A DNA stretch of 64,000 bases, from assembly GCA_050014015.1 (NCBI GenBank), contig JBEKEC010000002.1, forward strand, positions 1 to 64,000, in the 5' to 3' direction. The position numbers were made by a program, and so were the translations under genes. Under the pieces are notes generated by a model, which saw only the letters and a program-made list of their open reading frames with translations, was not told the origin of the DNA and ran no database searches. Source of the DNA: PALSA-1353 sp050014015. Lineage in GTDB: Bacteria > Planctomycetota > Phycisphaerae > Tepidisphaerales > Tepidisphaeraceae. Shown here piece after piece: positions 24,568-32,237 of the stretch. The first letter of the stretch is position 1; each line of letters starts with the position of its first letter.

Positions 24568-25620
24568 TCAGTGCTTGTCCTCGACGGTCCGCTTTCCGGC
24601 TTTGCGGTCGGCGTACTGTTCGGCAATCCAGCCGTAGGTCTTGGCCAAGCCCTTCTTCAACGGAGTATTGGGCTGCCAACCCAGGATGCGCTGGATCATG
24701 GTGTTGTCGCTGTTTCGGCCATTGACTCCCTTGGGGGCATGCAGGTCGTAGGCGCGTTTGAGCTTCACGCCGCCGATTTCTTCGGCGAGGCTCACCAACT
24801 CGTTGATCGACACCATTTCACTGGATCCGAGATTGATGGGCACGGCGTTCAACTCCTGGCAGTGCATGATCAAGTCGATGCCCAAGGTGCAATCATCGAT
24901 GTACATGAAGCTGCGGGTCTGCTTGCCATCGCCCCAGATGGTTATGTCGTGTTTGCCGGTGTCCTTGGCTTCAATGACCTTGCGGCAAATGGCGGCGGGC
25001 GCCTTTTCCCGGCCGCCGTCCCAGGTGCCCAGCGGTCCATACACGTTGTGGAAGCGGGCGATGGCGGTCTTCAATCCGCGCTCGGCGGTATATTCCTGAC
25101 AGAACATTTCAGACATGAGCTTCTCCCAACCGTAACCGCGCTCAGCCATGGCGGGATAGGCATCGGATTCCTTCAGCGCCTTGCAATTCGGGTCTTTTTG
25201 CAAGTCGGTGTTGTAGGCGCACGCGGAGGAGGAGAAGAAATACCGCTGCGCCCCGGCCCGCCAAGCAGCTTCAATCATGTTTGTGTTGATGAGAATGCTG
25301 CGCAGACACTGGATGCGGAATCGCTCGATGAAGCCCATCCCACCCATATCGGCCGCAAGGTTGTACACTTCCACGGCGCCTTGGCAGGCCTTCTGACAGT
25401 TGGAATATTCGCTGACATCCAGGCACAGGGATTCCACGCCGGGGACAATCTGGTACCACTCGGGCAAGGGTTTGCGATCGACTGCGCGGATATTGGTAAA
25501 GCCCTGGGCGGTGAAATATCTCGCCAGCGCTCCGGCGATGAACCCACCGGCGCCGGTGATGACGATCAAATCGTCGGGGGCCAGGCCGGATGTTTTTGCC
25601 GTTGTTTGCGTCGTTGCCAT
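24568..25620 (-). CDS. NAD-dependent epimerase, GDP-mannose 3,5-epimerase-like
   Basis: 350 residues from ATG 25620 (AAGGAG eight bases upstream). An extended SDR: VITGAGGFIAGALARYF nucleotide-binding loop, VYNLAADMGGMGFIERF, SSSACAYNT and the catalytic YxxxK in YGWEKLMSE. AADMGGMGFI is the hallmark I associate with GDP-mannose 3,5-epimerase, which makes GDP-L-galactose/L-gulose. It is the first gene of a three-gene operon with a GHMP-type kinase and a nucleotidyltransferase, so surface-glycan precursor synthesis is likely. Exact substrate unknown. Confidence 0.85.
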   Translation of the reverse strand: MATTQTTAKTSGLAPDDLIVITGAGGFIAGALARYFTAQGFTNIRAVDRKPLPEWYQIVPGVESLCLDVSEYSNCQKACQGAVEVYNLAADMGGMGFIERFRIQCLRSILINTNMIEAAWRAGAQRYFFSSSACAYNTDLQKDPNCKALKESDAYPAMAERGYGWEKLMSEMFCQEYTAERGLKTAIARFHNVYGPLGTWDGGREKAPAAICRKVIEAKDTGKHDITIWGDGKQTRSFMYIDDCTLGIDLIMHCQELNAVPINLGSSEMVSINELVSLAEEIGGVKLKRAYDLHAPKGVNGRNSDNTMIQRILGWQPNTPLKKGLAKTYGWIAEQYADRKAGKRTVEDKH

Positions 25621-25744
25621 TACAACATCTCCTTGGTCGGTTGAATTTGAGCCGGCGCCGGGCGCCGGCCTCCATGGCACTTCATGGTTTGTGCGAGGAG
25701 GAGTATAGAGTCGGATCGGCGAGCCATCCAGTCTCCTTTAGCAC

Positions 25745-26605
25745 TCACGGCCAGGGCTGCCGGAGGCGTTCGAGCAGCGGCGGACAATCCCCGGGCGCCA
25801 GCGGCATCAGGGTCAGAGTGATCTGGCCGGGGACGATTCGGATGGCCGAGAGTTTTACCGGCAGGCCGTGATGGAGGTTGGCGATGTTGAAGGGGATGAT
25901 CAGGATGGGATCGGCGGGCTGATCGTTCAGGGCCGATAATAACAGGCGCAGCCAGGAGGCGGCGAGGGCGGAGGCGTTGGCGGTCAGGGCGGGATCGATG
26001 GAGACGGTGGGCCGTTGGAGATTCAATTGCTGCTGGAGCAGGACCTGCAAGCTCCGGAGATGCGGGGCGAGGGCGGCCTGGGGGATGGGAAGCCGGCCGG
26101 CGTGAATGGAATCGAGCGTGACGTTCAGATTGCCCTGGGCGTCGATGGTGGGATCGAATTCGGCGCTGGCCAGGGCGCCGAATGCGGGGGATTGCCCGGC
26201 GAGGATGAGGGCATCGGCATCGAAAACGACGCGGCCATCGGTGAAATAGCGAGAAATACGCTGCTCAAGGTCGCTTTTGTCCGGGTTTTTCCAGGAGGAG
26301 ATGAATGAGTTGACCTCGTCTTCGGTGAAGGTGACGGTCTTGGGGCCAACGGGGGCATCGTCGGGGCTGGAGATTCCGTGGATTCGGCGAAGTTGGCGGG
26401 CCTGGGCGCTGGCGGCCCAACTGAAAAGATCGAGCAGTTTCTGGTCGGCGCGGTTGGCGGCATCCTTGATCTGCTGAGTCGTGGCGACGCGGGGGCGATA
26501 CCAGCTTGGGGTGCCGCGATAGAGGTGTATCCCGACCAGAGCAAAGGCGATGATGGCCAGGAGGACGAAGGCGATCAGGTAGAGCAGGCGTTTGAGCCAT
26601 TTCAT
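25745..26605 (-). CDS. Membrane-anchored hypothetical protein
   Basis: 286 residues from ATG 26605: MKWLKRLLYLIAFVLLAIIA then FALVGIHLYRG is a single N-terminal membrane anchor, leaving a large extracytoplasmic domain. The domain has FTEDEVNSFISSWKNP and DPTIDAQGNLNVTLDSIHAG, a pattern seen in planctomycete proteins of unknown role that resemble lipid- or membrane-associated domains. An in-frame ATG at 26632 is possible. Divergent from the 118-residue gene at 26738. Confidence 0.75.
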   Translation of the reverse strand: MKWLKRLLYLIAFVLLAIIAFALVGIHLYRGTPSWYRPRVATTQQIKDAANRADQKLLDLFSWAASAQARQLRRIHGISSPDDAPVGPKTVTFTEDEVNSFISSWKNPDKSDLEQRISRYFTDGRVVFDADALILAGQSPAFGALASAEFDPTIDAQGNLNVTLDSIHAGRLPIPQAALAPHLRSLQVLLQQQLNLQRPTVSIDPALTANASALAASWLRLLLSALNDQPADPILIIPFNIANLHHGLPVKLSAIRIVPGQITLTLMPLAPGDCPPLLERLRQPWP

Positions 26606-26737
26606 GGGGACTGGCAAATAGTTTACCGTCATAGCCGGAAGAATCGCCATAGACGTACCCGGAGCATTGGGGAGCGGGTGTCGAAAGCGGGGGCAAAACT
26701 GAGGCCGGGGGCGGTGATGGGAGTAGACTGGGGGGTA

Positions 26738-27094
26738 ATGCGGATTGAGCCGGTTGAAGTCGGGATGCGCCGGTGCGATTGGTCGCGATCGGCGGTATTG
26801 GGATCGCGGAGTTCGGCGGCGCTGGATTTTGCGGATCTGGTTGCGGAGCAACTGGTGGGGACGGTATTGCCGTGGAGCCGGCGAGAATCGCTGGTTCGAG
26901 CGGCGGCGAAACTGGGGATAAGCCGGTTCGAGGCAAACCTGATCATCGCGGCGGTTCAAAATCAAATGGGGGCAGGCCTTGGGCGCAGCGAAGCGCGGCG
27001 GCCACGGCTGGCAAAGCGAATCGCGGTGGGGCTGACGGTGTTCGTCGCGGTTCAGGCGGTAATCGTGGCGGCGGCGTGGTATTGGTTGGGGTGA
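26738..27094 (+). CDS. Conserved-looking hypothetical protein with C-terminal membrane helix
   Basis: 118 residues from ATG 26738 (an in-frame ATG at 26717 is an alternative). A compact helical block, LDFADLVAEQLVGTVLPWSR then RESLVRAAAKLGISRFEANL, is followed by a basic linker and a single membrane helix (IAVGLTVFVAVQAVIVAAAW). It looks like a real protein rather than an antisense shadow because no other frame here is coherent. Tail-anchored topology is inferred; function unknown. Confidence 0.6.
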   Translation: MRIEPVEVGMRRCDWSRSAVLGSRSSAALDFADLVAEQLVGTVLPWSRRESLVRAAAKLGISRFEANLIIAAVQNQMGAGLGRSEARRPRLAKRIAVGLTVFVAVQAVIVAAAWYWLG

Positions 27095-27108
27095 AGATTG
27101 TCGTTTGT

Positions 27109-27130
27109 CATTGGTCATTAGTCATTAGTG
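27109..27130 (+). repeat. Short tandem heptamer repeat (GTCATTR)n
   Basis: TCATTGGTCATTAGTCATTA, three to four 7-bp units. A longer array of the same unit stands at 32029-32072. Confidence 0.8.
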
Positions 27131-27157
27131 TTTCAGCCGGTATACTCCAAGCCGATC

Positions 27158-27673
27158 ATGAAGCTGAAGGTTTTGGAATCGGGCGAGCCGGCGGCGCCGT
27201 GGTTTGCGGAGGGGCTGCGGTTTACGTGCATGCAGTGCGGGAACTGCTGCAGCGGCAGTCCGGGGTACGTGTGGATCAGCCGGCGGGAAATCGCGAAGCT
27301 GGTGGAAATCCTTGGGATATCTGGGAAGGAATTGATAGAGACCTATTGCCGGAAAATAGGACGGAGGATTGCACTGAAGGAAATCAGGAATCCGCGTCAT
27401 GGGGGACATGATTGCGTGTTCTTGAAAGAAGTGCCTGCTTCGCCTTCCGACGGGAAGGTGGTGCATCCGAAGCGGATTTGTACGGTGTACGAGGGGAGGC
27501 CGCTGCAATGCCGGACCTGGCCGTTCTGGGAGGGGAACCTGATGAGTCCGAAGGCGTGGGCGCGGGCGTCGCGCACCTGCATGGGGATGGATCGGGGAGA
27601 GTTTTTCGATCGGGAGAGAATCGAGAAGCTGCGGGATGCCAAGGAGTGGCCCCAGAAGGCGCCGACGTCGTAG
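27158..27673 (+). CDS. YkgJ-family cysteine-cluster protein
   Basis: 171 residues from ATG 27158. The family signature C-x2-C-x2-CC (Cys24, Cys27, Cys30, Cys31 in FTCMQCGNCCSG) is followed by CVFL, CTVYEGRPLQCRTWPFWEG and a last Cys in SRTCMGM. YkgJ proteins probably bind zinc or an Fe-S cluster; the reaction is not known. Residues near PASPSDGK are encoded by a CTTCGCCTTCC string reminiscent of the palindromic repeats. Confidence 0.88.
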   Translation: MKLKVLESGEPAAPWFAEGLRFTCMQCGNCCSGSPGYVWISRREIAKLVEILGISGKELIETYCRKIGRRIALKEIRNPRHGGHDCVFLKEVPASPSDGKVVHPKRICTVYEGRPLQCRTWPFWEGNLMSPKAWARASRTCMGMDRGEFFDRERIEKLRDAKEWPQKAPTS

Positions 27674-27727
27674 GGGAATACTCGCGTGGTTTGACGAAGG
27701 GATGCGGGGAAATACAATTCTGCGCGA

Positions 27728-28180
27728 TTGACTTCCAAATCGCGGGAAACTCTCAAGTGGTTGCTGAGGATCGTTGTCCTGACGTCGATGGGGTTGTGCA
27801 TTGGATTCGACGCCAATCGCGTGTTCTTCACCGAGGGGCTGGCGAAAATAAGTGGGTCGTACGCGCTGTGGGATGGTTGGCTGGAGGAGGCGGCGGATTC
27901 GGGGCGGGGGATTTTCCTGAAATTCGAGGATTTCCCGGATAGATGGGCGGGATATACGCAGAACATTTATTTCCGCGCGGTCTACGTGCTGTATCCGCGG
28001 CGGGTGCTGGTGTCCGGACATTCCACGACGGTCAACAAGTGGCGGGAGCTGTTGGAAAACAATGCGTTGCCCAGCGATGAATGGTTGCGGGATCAGGGGG
28101 TGGATTCGGTGATGACGATTGAACTTGATCCGAACCATCACGTGCCGCTGGTGCGGGACGTGCGCAGGCTTGGGGAATAG
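27728..28180 (+). CDS. Small membrane-anchored hypothetical protein
   Basis: 150 residues if the TTG at 27728 is the start; no ATG gives the N-terminal helix LKWLLRIVVLTSMGLCIGF. The rest is soluble and includes RWAGYTQNIYFRAVYVLYPR and LPSDEWLRDQGVDSVMTIEL. It stands 24-42 bp before the polytopic protein gene and may work with it in envelope or glycan assembly. In position and style it resembles small partners of planctomycete glycosyltransferases, but this is inference. Confidence 0.6.
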   Translation: MTSKSRETLKWLLRIVVLTSMGLCIGFDANRVFFTEGLAKISGSYALWDGWLEEAADSGRGIFLKFEDFPDRWAGYTQNIYFRAVYVLYPRRVLVSGHSTTVNKWRELLENNALPSDEWLRDQGVDSVMTIELDPNHHVPLVRDVRRLGE

Positions 28181-28222
28181 AAGCGCATCGCGCGGCGGTG
28201 GGACTTGGACGACGGCAGACGT

Positions 28223-29692
28223 ATGTGGTGCGCGATCTATCTTTGCATTCTGATCGTGGTGGGATATCCGCTGGCGGCGGGACTGGCGCGAGGATCGACC
28301 GGGAAGGCTTCGCCTCCCGCTGGGAAGGCTTCGCCTCCCGCTGGGAAGGCTTCGCCTCCCGCTGGGAAGGCTTCGCCTCCCGAGCGGCTGGAGATCGCGG
28401 CGCTGAGCGCCTGCATGGGGCCGGGGATCGTGGGGATACTGCTGATTTTTCTGTCGATGTTGGGCGAGCGGCCGGGGCGGGAGGAAATCCTGGCGATCGG
28501 GGCGGCGTGGGGGGCGGCGGGAATTGCCATGTGGCGATTGCGTCCGGCGGCGCGGAAGGCTTTGCCTCCGCGGGCGAGATTGAGTGAGCCGCGCACGGAT
28601 ACGCCGAAGTGGTGGACGATCGCCTGTTTTGTTGCGATCGGGTACGGATTGCTGGCGGTGGGGATCGACGCACTGAATTTTCCGGTGATTGAATGGGATG
28701 CGTTTGCGATCTGGCAACTGAAAGCGGAGGTGCTTGCGGTGCTGCCGATGCATCCGCGCCCGGGATATTTTTCGGACGTGGCGCTGAGTTACAGCCATCT
28801 GCGGTATCCGGTGCTGGAGCCGATGGTCAGTGCGGGGATGCACGCGATGACGGGACGGCTGGACGATCTGGGCAAGACGATTTCGCTGCTGTGGTATGCG
28901 GGGATGTTGGGGGCGGTGTATTGCGCGGTGCGGCGAATCAATGGAAGAACGGCGGCGCTGACGGCGACGGCCGTGCTGGCGTGCCTGGAGCCATTCTGCC
29001 GGTACGGCGGCACGGGGACGGCCGAGACGGCGCTCACCGCGTTTTACGCATGCGGCATTCTGTGCATCCTGCGATGGCAGGAGACGGGGGGCTGGGGATA
29101 CGCAATTTTGGCGGCGATCTTCAGCGCGTGGATGGCGTGGACCAAGAACGAAGGTCTGGCGCTGGCGGCGGTGAACGTGGTGGTGATGGCGGCGATGGGG
29201 CCGCGAGGGAAATGGGGAAAATCGCTGGCGGCGGCGGGAATGCTGGCGGCGGTCGTCGCCATCCTCTATTTGCCGTGGATCGCGTACACCTGGGGATTGC
29301 CGCGCACGGATGAAGACTATGGGGCAAGATTGAATCCGCATGAGATTGTCTCGAACCTGGGGAGATTGGGCACAATTTTGAAGGGAATGGGGACGGAACT
29401 GATCAACTGGCAGGATTGGGGGCTGATGTGGGTGATCGTGTTGGGACTGGCGGCGGCGGAGCGGCGGCGATTCAAGGACCGGGCGGTCGCAACGATCGGG
29501 ATACTGCTGATATTGCACCTGCTGGCGTACGTTCCGCCGCTGATGGTGACGAACTGGAATCTGGGCGAGTTGCTGTGGGTGACGGCGGATCGGTTGATAA
29601 TGCACGTTGCACCTGTCGGAGCGATTTTGATTGGGGCGCTGTGGCCGACGTGGGTTGGGGGAACTCGTTCAAAGTTGAGCGTTGAGTGTTGA
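28223..29692 (+). CDS. Polytopic membrane protein, glycosyltransferase-39-like, with repeat insert
   Basis: About 489 residues from ATG 28223 (a TTG at 28205 is also open). It has 10 or more membrane helices. The loop after helix 3-4 carries VIEWDAFAIWQLKAEVL, with acidic residues where polyprenyl-phosphate-sugar glycosyltransferases of the GT-C fold have their catalytic Asp. AWTKNEGLALA is another family-like block. Two oddities: residues about 26-53 are a tandem GKASPPA repeat encoded by 21-bp palindromic units, and the last residues (KLSVEC) plus the stop are encoded by the tandem repeat element at 29674. Function is inferred from topology. Confidence 0.65.
   Translation: MWCAIYLCILIVVGYPLAAGLARGSTGKASPPAGKASPPAGKASPPAGKASPPERLEIAALSACMGPGIVGILLIFLSMLGERPGREEILAIGAAWGAAGIAMWRLRPAARKALPPRARLSEPRTDTPKWWTIACFVAIGYGLLAVGIDALNFPVIEWDAFAIWQLKAEVLAVLPMHPRPGYFSDVALSYSHLRYPVLEPMVSAGMHAMTGRLDDLGKTISLLWYAGMLGAVYCAVRRINGRTAALTATAVLACLEPFCRYGGTGTAETALTAFYACGILCILRWQETGGWGYAILAAIFSAWMAWTKNEGLALAAVNVVVMAAMGPRGKWGKSLAAAGMLAAVVAILYLPWIAYTWGLPRTDEDYGARLNPHEIVSNLGRLGTILKGMGTELINWQDWGLMWVIVLGLAAAERRRFKDRAVATIGILLILHLLAYVPPLMVTNWNLGELLWVTADRLIMHVAPVGAILIGALWPTWVGGTRSKLSVEC
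28301..28386 (+). repeat. 21-bp tandem palindromic repeats inside a gene
   Basis: Four units of GGGAAGGCTTCGCCTCCCGC, with GGCTTCGCC cores at 28306, 28327, 28348 and 28369. The period of 21 keeps the reading frame. A fifth, variant unit (GGAAGGCTTTGCCTCC) stands near 28554 in the same gene. Confidence 0.93.
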
Positions 29693-29763
29693 GCGTTGAG
29701 CGTTGCATTAAGTCGATTTTGAATGCAACGCTCAACACTCAACACTCAACGCTCAACGTTGAA
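29674..29763. repeat. Long hairpin of 7-bp tandem repeats (GTTGAGY)n
   Basis: The left arm is GTTGAGCGTTGAGTGTTGAG extended to GCGTTGCATT; the right arm (29721-29763) is AATGCAACGCTCAACACTCA extended to CGTTGAA. It lies between a plus-strand and a minus-strand gene that converge. A shorter copy stands at 46269-46336. Confidence 0.93.
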
Positions 29764-29793
29764 GTAAAAAAAAGGGCAAATTGCGCACGAAAG

Positions 29794-31248
29794 TTAGTGG
29801 GCGGCGGCGAGAAGATGCTTTTGGACTTCCTTGAGGAGGAGGTCGATGTCGCTGGGCCAGTGATCGCGGGGAAGATTCTCGACTTGCTGATAGTAATACT
29901 GTGCGGCGACGTAATCCTGGCGGTGCTGGGCGTCGAGGCCGTTGCTGCGAAGATGCATGGCCAGGGTGTCGAGGTCGCCGGCGGCGGAGGCGCGGAGCTT
30001 TTCGGTTGCCTCGGCGGCGGCGGTGGTCCGGGGGTCAACCGGAGGAGGAGGAGAAGCCACGGGGGAATCGTTGGAAGGCGTTGGGACCGGAACGACGTTC
30101 GCGGGCGGCGCGGGCTTGGGAAGCGGAGGGGCCGGGTTATTTGGGGTCCCGTCATTCGACACGGCCGGCAAGGCGGACGCCGGTGGTTTGGGCGGGGTGA
30201 CGATCGGGGGAGGATTGTTGGGAACGGTCGTCATCCAGTCGGGCGTCGGATCGGGCAAAGGTTTTTGTTGCGTTGACTGGCTGAGAGAAGAGCCGGTGAC
30301 GCCTGCGGGGGCGGGTGAGGAATCCTGAACCCAGGCGATGAATCTTTGCCGCAGCGAAGGAACGAAATAGAAGGTGGAGAGGGCGCCGCCGACGGCAAGA
30401 AGAAGGACGGCGGCGAGGAGAAGACCTTTGGGGCGGCCGCGGCGTCGGCGCGCGCCGGGGACGTCCATGTTGGGATCGTATTGAAGGGAGAAAGCGGCGG
30501 CGAGTTCGCGGGGCGTGAGCACGCCCTCCTGAGGCCGCTGGCGTGGCCGGGACTGAAGCGCGGCCGGAGCATTGTGAGGCGAGGGGATTTCGGCCAGTTC
30601 GGCCATGGTCTCCGCGGCGGAGGGAATCTGTGTTGGTCGAATCGGCTCGGGTAGTGCGGGCTGGTTCGGCCGGGCAACGGCGGGCTGGGATTCCGGCGCG
30701 ACCTCGCCCCGCGCGACTTCGCCCGGCGCGGCCGGGCGCGAGTTGACCTCGCGATAGACGGTCTTGGCGGGCTGGGGCTCGGTCTCCAGCAGAACGTCGG
30801 GATTGGGCGGAAGCTCCTGGGACCGAGAGCAGCGCGGGCAGAACGTGCTGGTGCGCTGAAGCTCGGCGCCGCAGGAATAGCACAGGCCAAACTCGCGGCT
30901 GATGCCCTTCACGCGGGCGGCGAATCGCCAGAGCTGAAAGGTCGTCGGCCCGCGAATGACGGATCGGGGAGTGATCTGTCCCTTGCGGATCAGGGCCAGC
31001 AGGGTGTTGAATTTCATCCCCGGGGCGGAGGGGTTTCGGGACTGCATGATGTACCAGGGCCCGATGCGAGCGCGCGTGGCTTGGCGCGTGATCGCGCTGT
31101 TTTCCATTTTGCAGCGCGGGCAGGGTCCGTCACCTTTTTCGGCGATGGCGCCGCAGAATGGACAGACGGACATCACGGGAACCGAGGGCTTGGGCGGTTC
31201 GGCCGAACGGCCGGTCTCGTCCGGAATGGTATCGAAGGATCGTGTCAT
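29794..31248 (-). CDS. Zinc-ribbon and GYF-like domain membrane protein
   Basis: 484 residues. Two zinc ribbons: CPFCG...CPRCK near residue 29, and CYSCG...CPRC near 122. Between them is IGPWYIMQSRNPSAPGMKFN, then LLALIRKGQITPRSVIRGPT, a GYF_2-like (GPWY) protein-interaction domain. A Pro/Ala linker, a basic RRRRGRPKG stretch and one membrane helix (LLLAAVLLLAVGGALSTFYF) follow, then a long Pro-rich segment and a helical end (QDYVAAQYYYQQVENLPRDH) that looks TPR-like. Such mosaic proteins are common in planctomycetes. Role unknown; it may be a membrane scaffold. Confidence 0.8.
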   Translation of the reverse strand: MTRSFDTIPDETGRSAEPPKPSVPVMSVCPFCGAIAEKGDGPCPRCKMENSAITRQATRARIGPWYIMQSRNPSAPGMKFNTLLALIRKGQITPRSVIRGPTTFQLWRFAARVKGISREFGLCYSCGAELQRTSTFCPRCSRSQELPPNPDVLLETEPQPAKTVYREVNSRPAAPGEVARGEVAPESQPAVARPNQPALPEPIRPTQIPSAAETMAELAEIPSPHNAPAALQSRPRQRPQEGVLTPRELAAAFSLQYDPNMDVPGARRRRGRPKGLLLAAVLLLAVGGALSTFYFVPSLRQRFIAWVQDSSPAPAGVTGSSLSQSTQQKPLPDPTPDWMTTVPNNPPPIVTPPKPPASALPAVSNDGTPNNPAPPLPKPAPPANVVPVPTPSNDSPVASPPPPVDPRTTAAAEATEKLRASAAGDLDTLAMHLRSNGLDAQHRQDYVAAQYYYQQVENLPRDHWPSDIDLLLKEVQKHLLAAAH

Positions 31249-31446
31249 GGCATGAGTCAGTAACGACCAGATTCCAGCAATCTCTTCAGCAATGCGTGCC
31301 AGGAGCGTGCCCGGAGCGACCTGTTAGTTGAGGTAACATTAACCAAGTTATCCATAATCGTCCACCGCAATTAGCGGGCTGGCGAGAAAAAAATCACGGA
31401 AAGCCATGGACCTTAAGATTATATGAAAACGGAACTTTGGGCAATT

Positions 31447-31986
31447 TCACGCGATATTGACCGGCACTTTGGGTAAGTCAACCTCGGATTGATTGAAATT
31501 GTTGAAATAGTTGGTGAAGAGATTCAGGGCGACGTTGGCGATGACCTCGGCGATGTCGCCATCGTCGAGTCCGGCGGACCTGGCGGCGTTGGCGTCGGCG
31601 TCGGAGACGTTACCGCGGCCGGCGAGGACCTGACGCGCCAGGGATACGGCCGCATTGGTTTTTCGGTCCGCCGACTTGCCAAGTCGGGCATCGCGAATGG
31701 CCGCATCGTCGAGGCCGGCGCCTTTTCCCAGCATGGTGTGGGCTGCCAGGCAATAACCGCAGCCGTTGGTTTGGGCGACGATCAGGGCAATGGCATGGCG
31801 GATTTTGGCGTCGAGCTTGCCCTGTTGCAGCGCTGAGCTGAATTTCAGAAAGCCGTCGAGAACGGCGGGGCTGTTGGCCATGCCGCGGAAAATGTTCAGC
31901 AGCATTTTTTTGGATTCGAGATCGGCCATCAAAGTTTGAGATTTGGGGCCGGCTTGGGATTTTTCCAGGGATTTCAGACGGGGCAT
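31447..31986 (-). CDS. AhpD/carboxymuconolactone-decarboxylase-like peroxidase
   Basis: 179 residues, ATG 31986 with AAGGAG upstream. The catalytic motif NGCGYCLAAHTMLG gives Cys76, Cys79 and His83 (C-x2-C-x3-H), the redox centre of AhpD-like alkylhydroperoxidases. The usual preceding Glu is not evident (KIRHAIALIVAQTNGC). Likely role is peroxide reduction in the cytoplasm; substrate unknown. The gap to the next gene upstream (31249-31446) is featureless apart from AT-rich sequence. Confidence 0.88.
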   Translation of the reverse strand: MPRLKSLEKSQAGPKSQTLMADLESKKMLLNIFRGMANSPAVLDGFLKFSSALQQGKLDAKIRHAIALIVAQTNGCGYCLAAHTMLGKGAGLDDAAIRDARLGKSADRKTNAAVSLARQVLAGRGNVSDADANAARSAGLDDGDIAEVIANVALNLFTNYFNNFNQSEVDLPKVPVNIA

Positions 31987-32028
31987 GGGAGTCTCCTTTA
32001 TTGGTTTGTGGAAGATTAACAGGGCGTT

Positions 32029-32072
32029 GGTCAGTTGTCATTGGTCATTTGTCATTTGTCATGGGTCATTGG
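32029..32072 (+). repeat. Heptamer tandem repeat (GTCATTT)n
   Basis: Five or six units: GTCAGTTGTCATTGGTCATT, then TGTCATTTGTCATGGGTCAT. The unit and form are the same as well-known cyanobacterial short tandem repeats. Confidence 0.85.
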
Positions 32073-32237
32073 AAAGCTATAGGGATGGGTTTGGGCGAAA
32101 ATGAGCGTCCCTCTTCTATAGCGGGGAGGTGAAGGGTTTGGACGTGGTTTTGGTTGGAGGCGGAAAAACATGTGAAAATTGTTGAATGCGGGAAGAACCC
32201 CCGCGGAGCGGAGGGCTAATGGAGGGGGCGGGGCGAA

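Noticed and set aside
27125..29605. 826-codon minus-strand ORF
   Set aside because: Arg/His/Pro-rich composition typical of antisense frames in GC-rich DNA; the plus strand carries YkgJ and membrane-protein genes.
29674..29763. Possible attachment site or IS end
   Set aside because: The arms are tandem heptamers and the element recurs at 46269 without an integrase or transposase.
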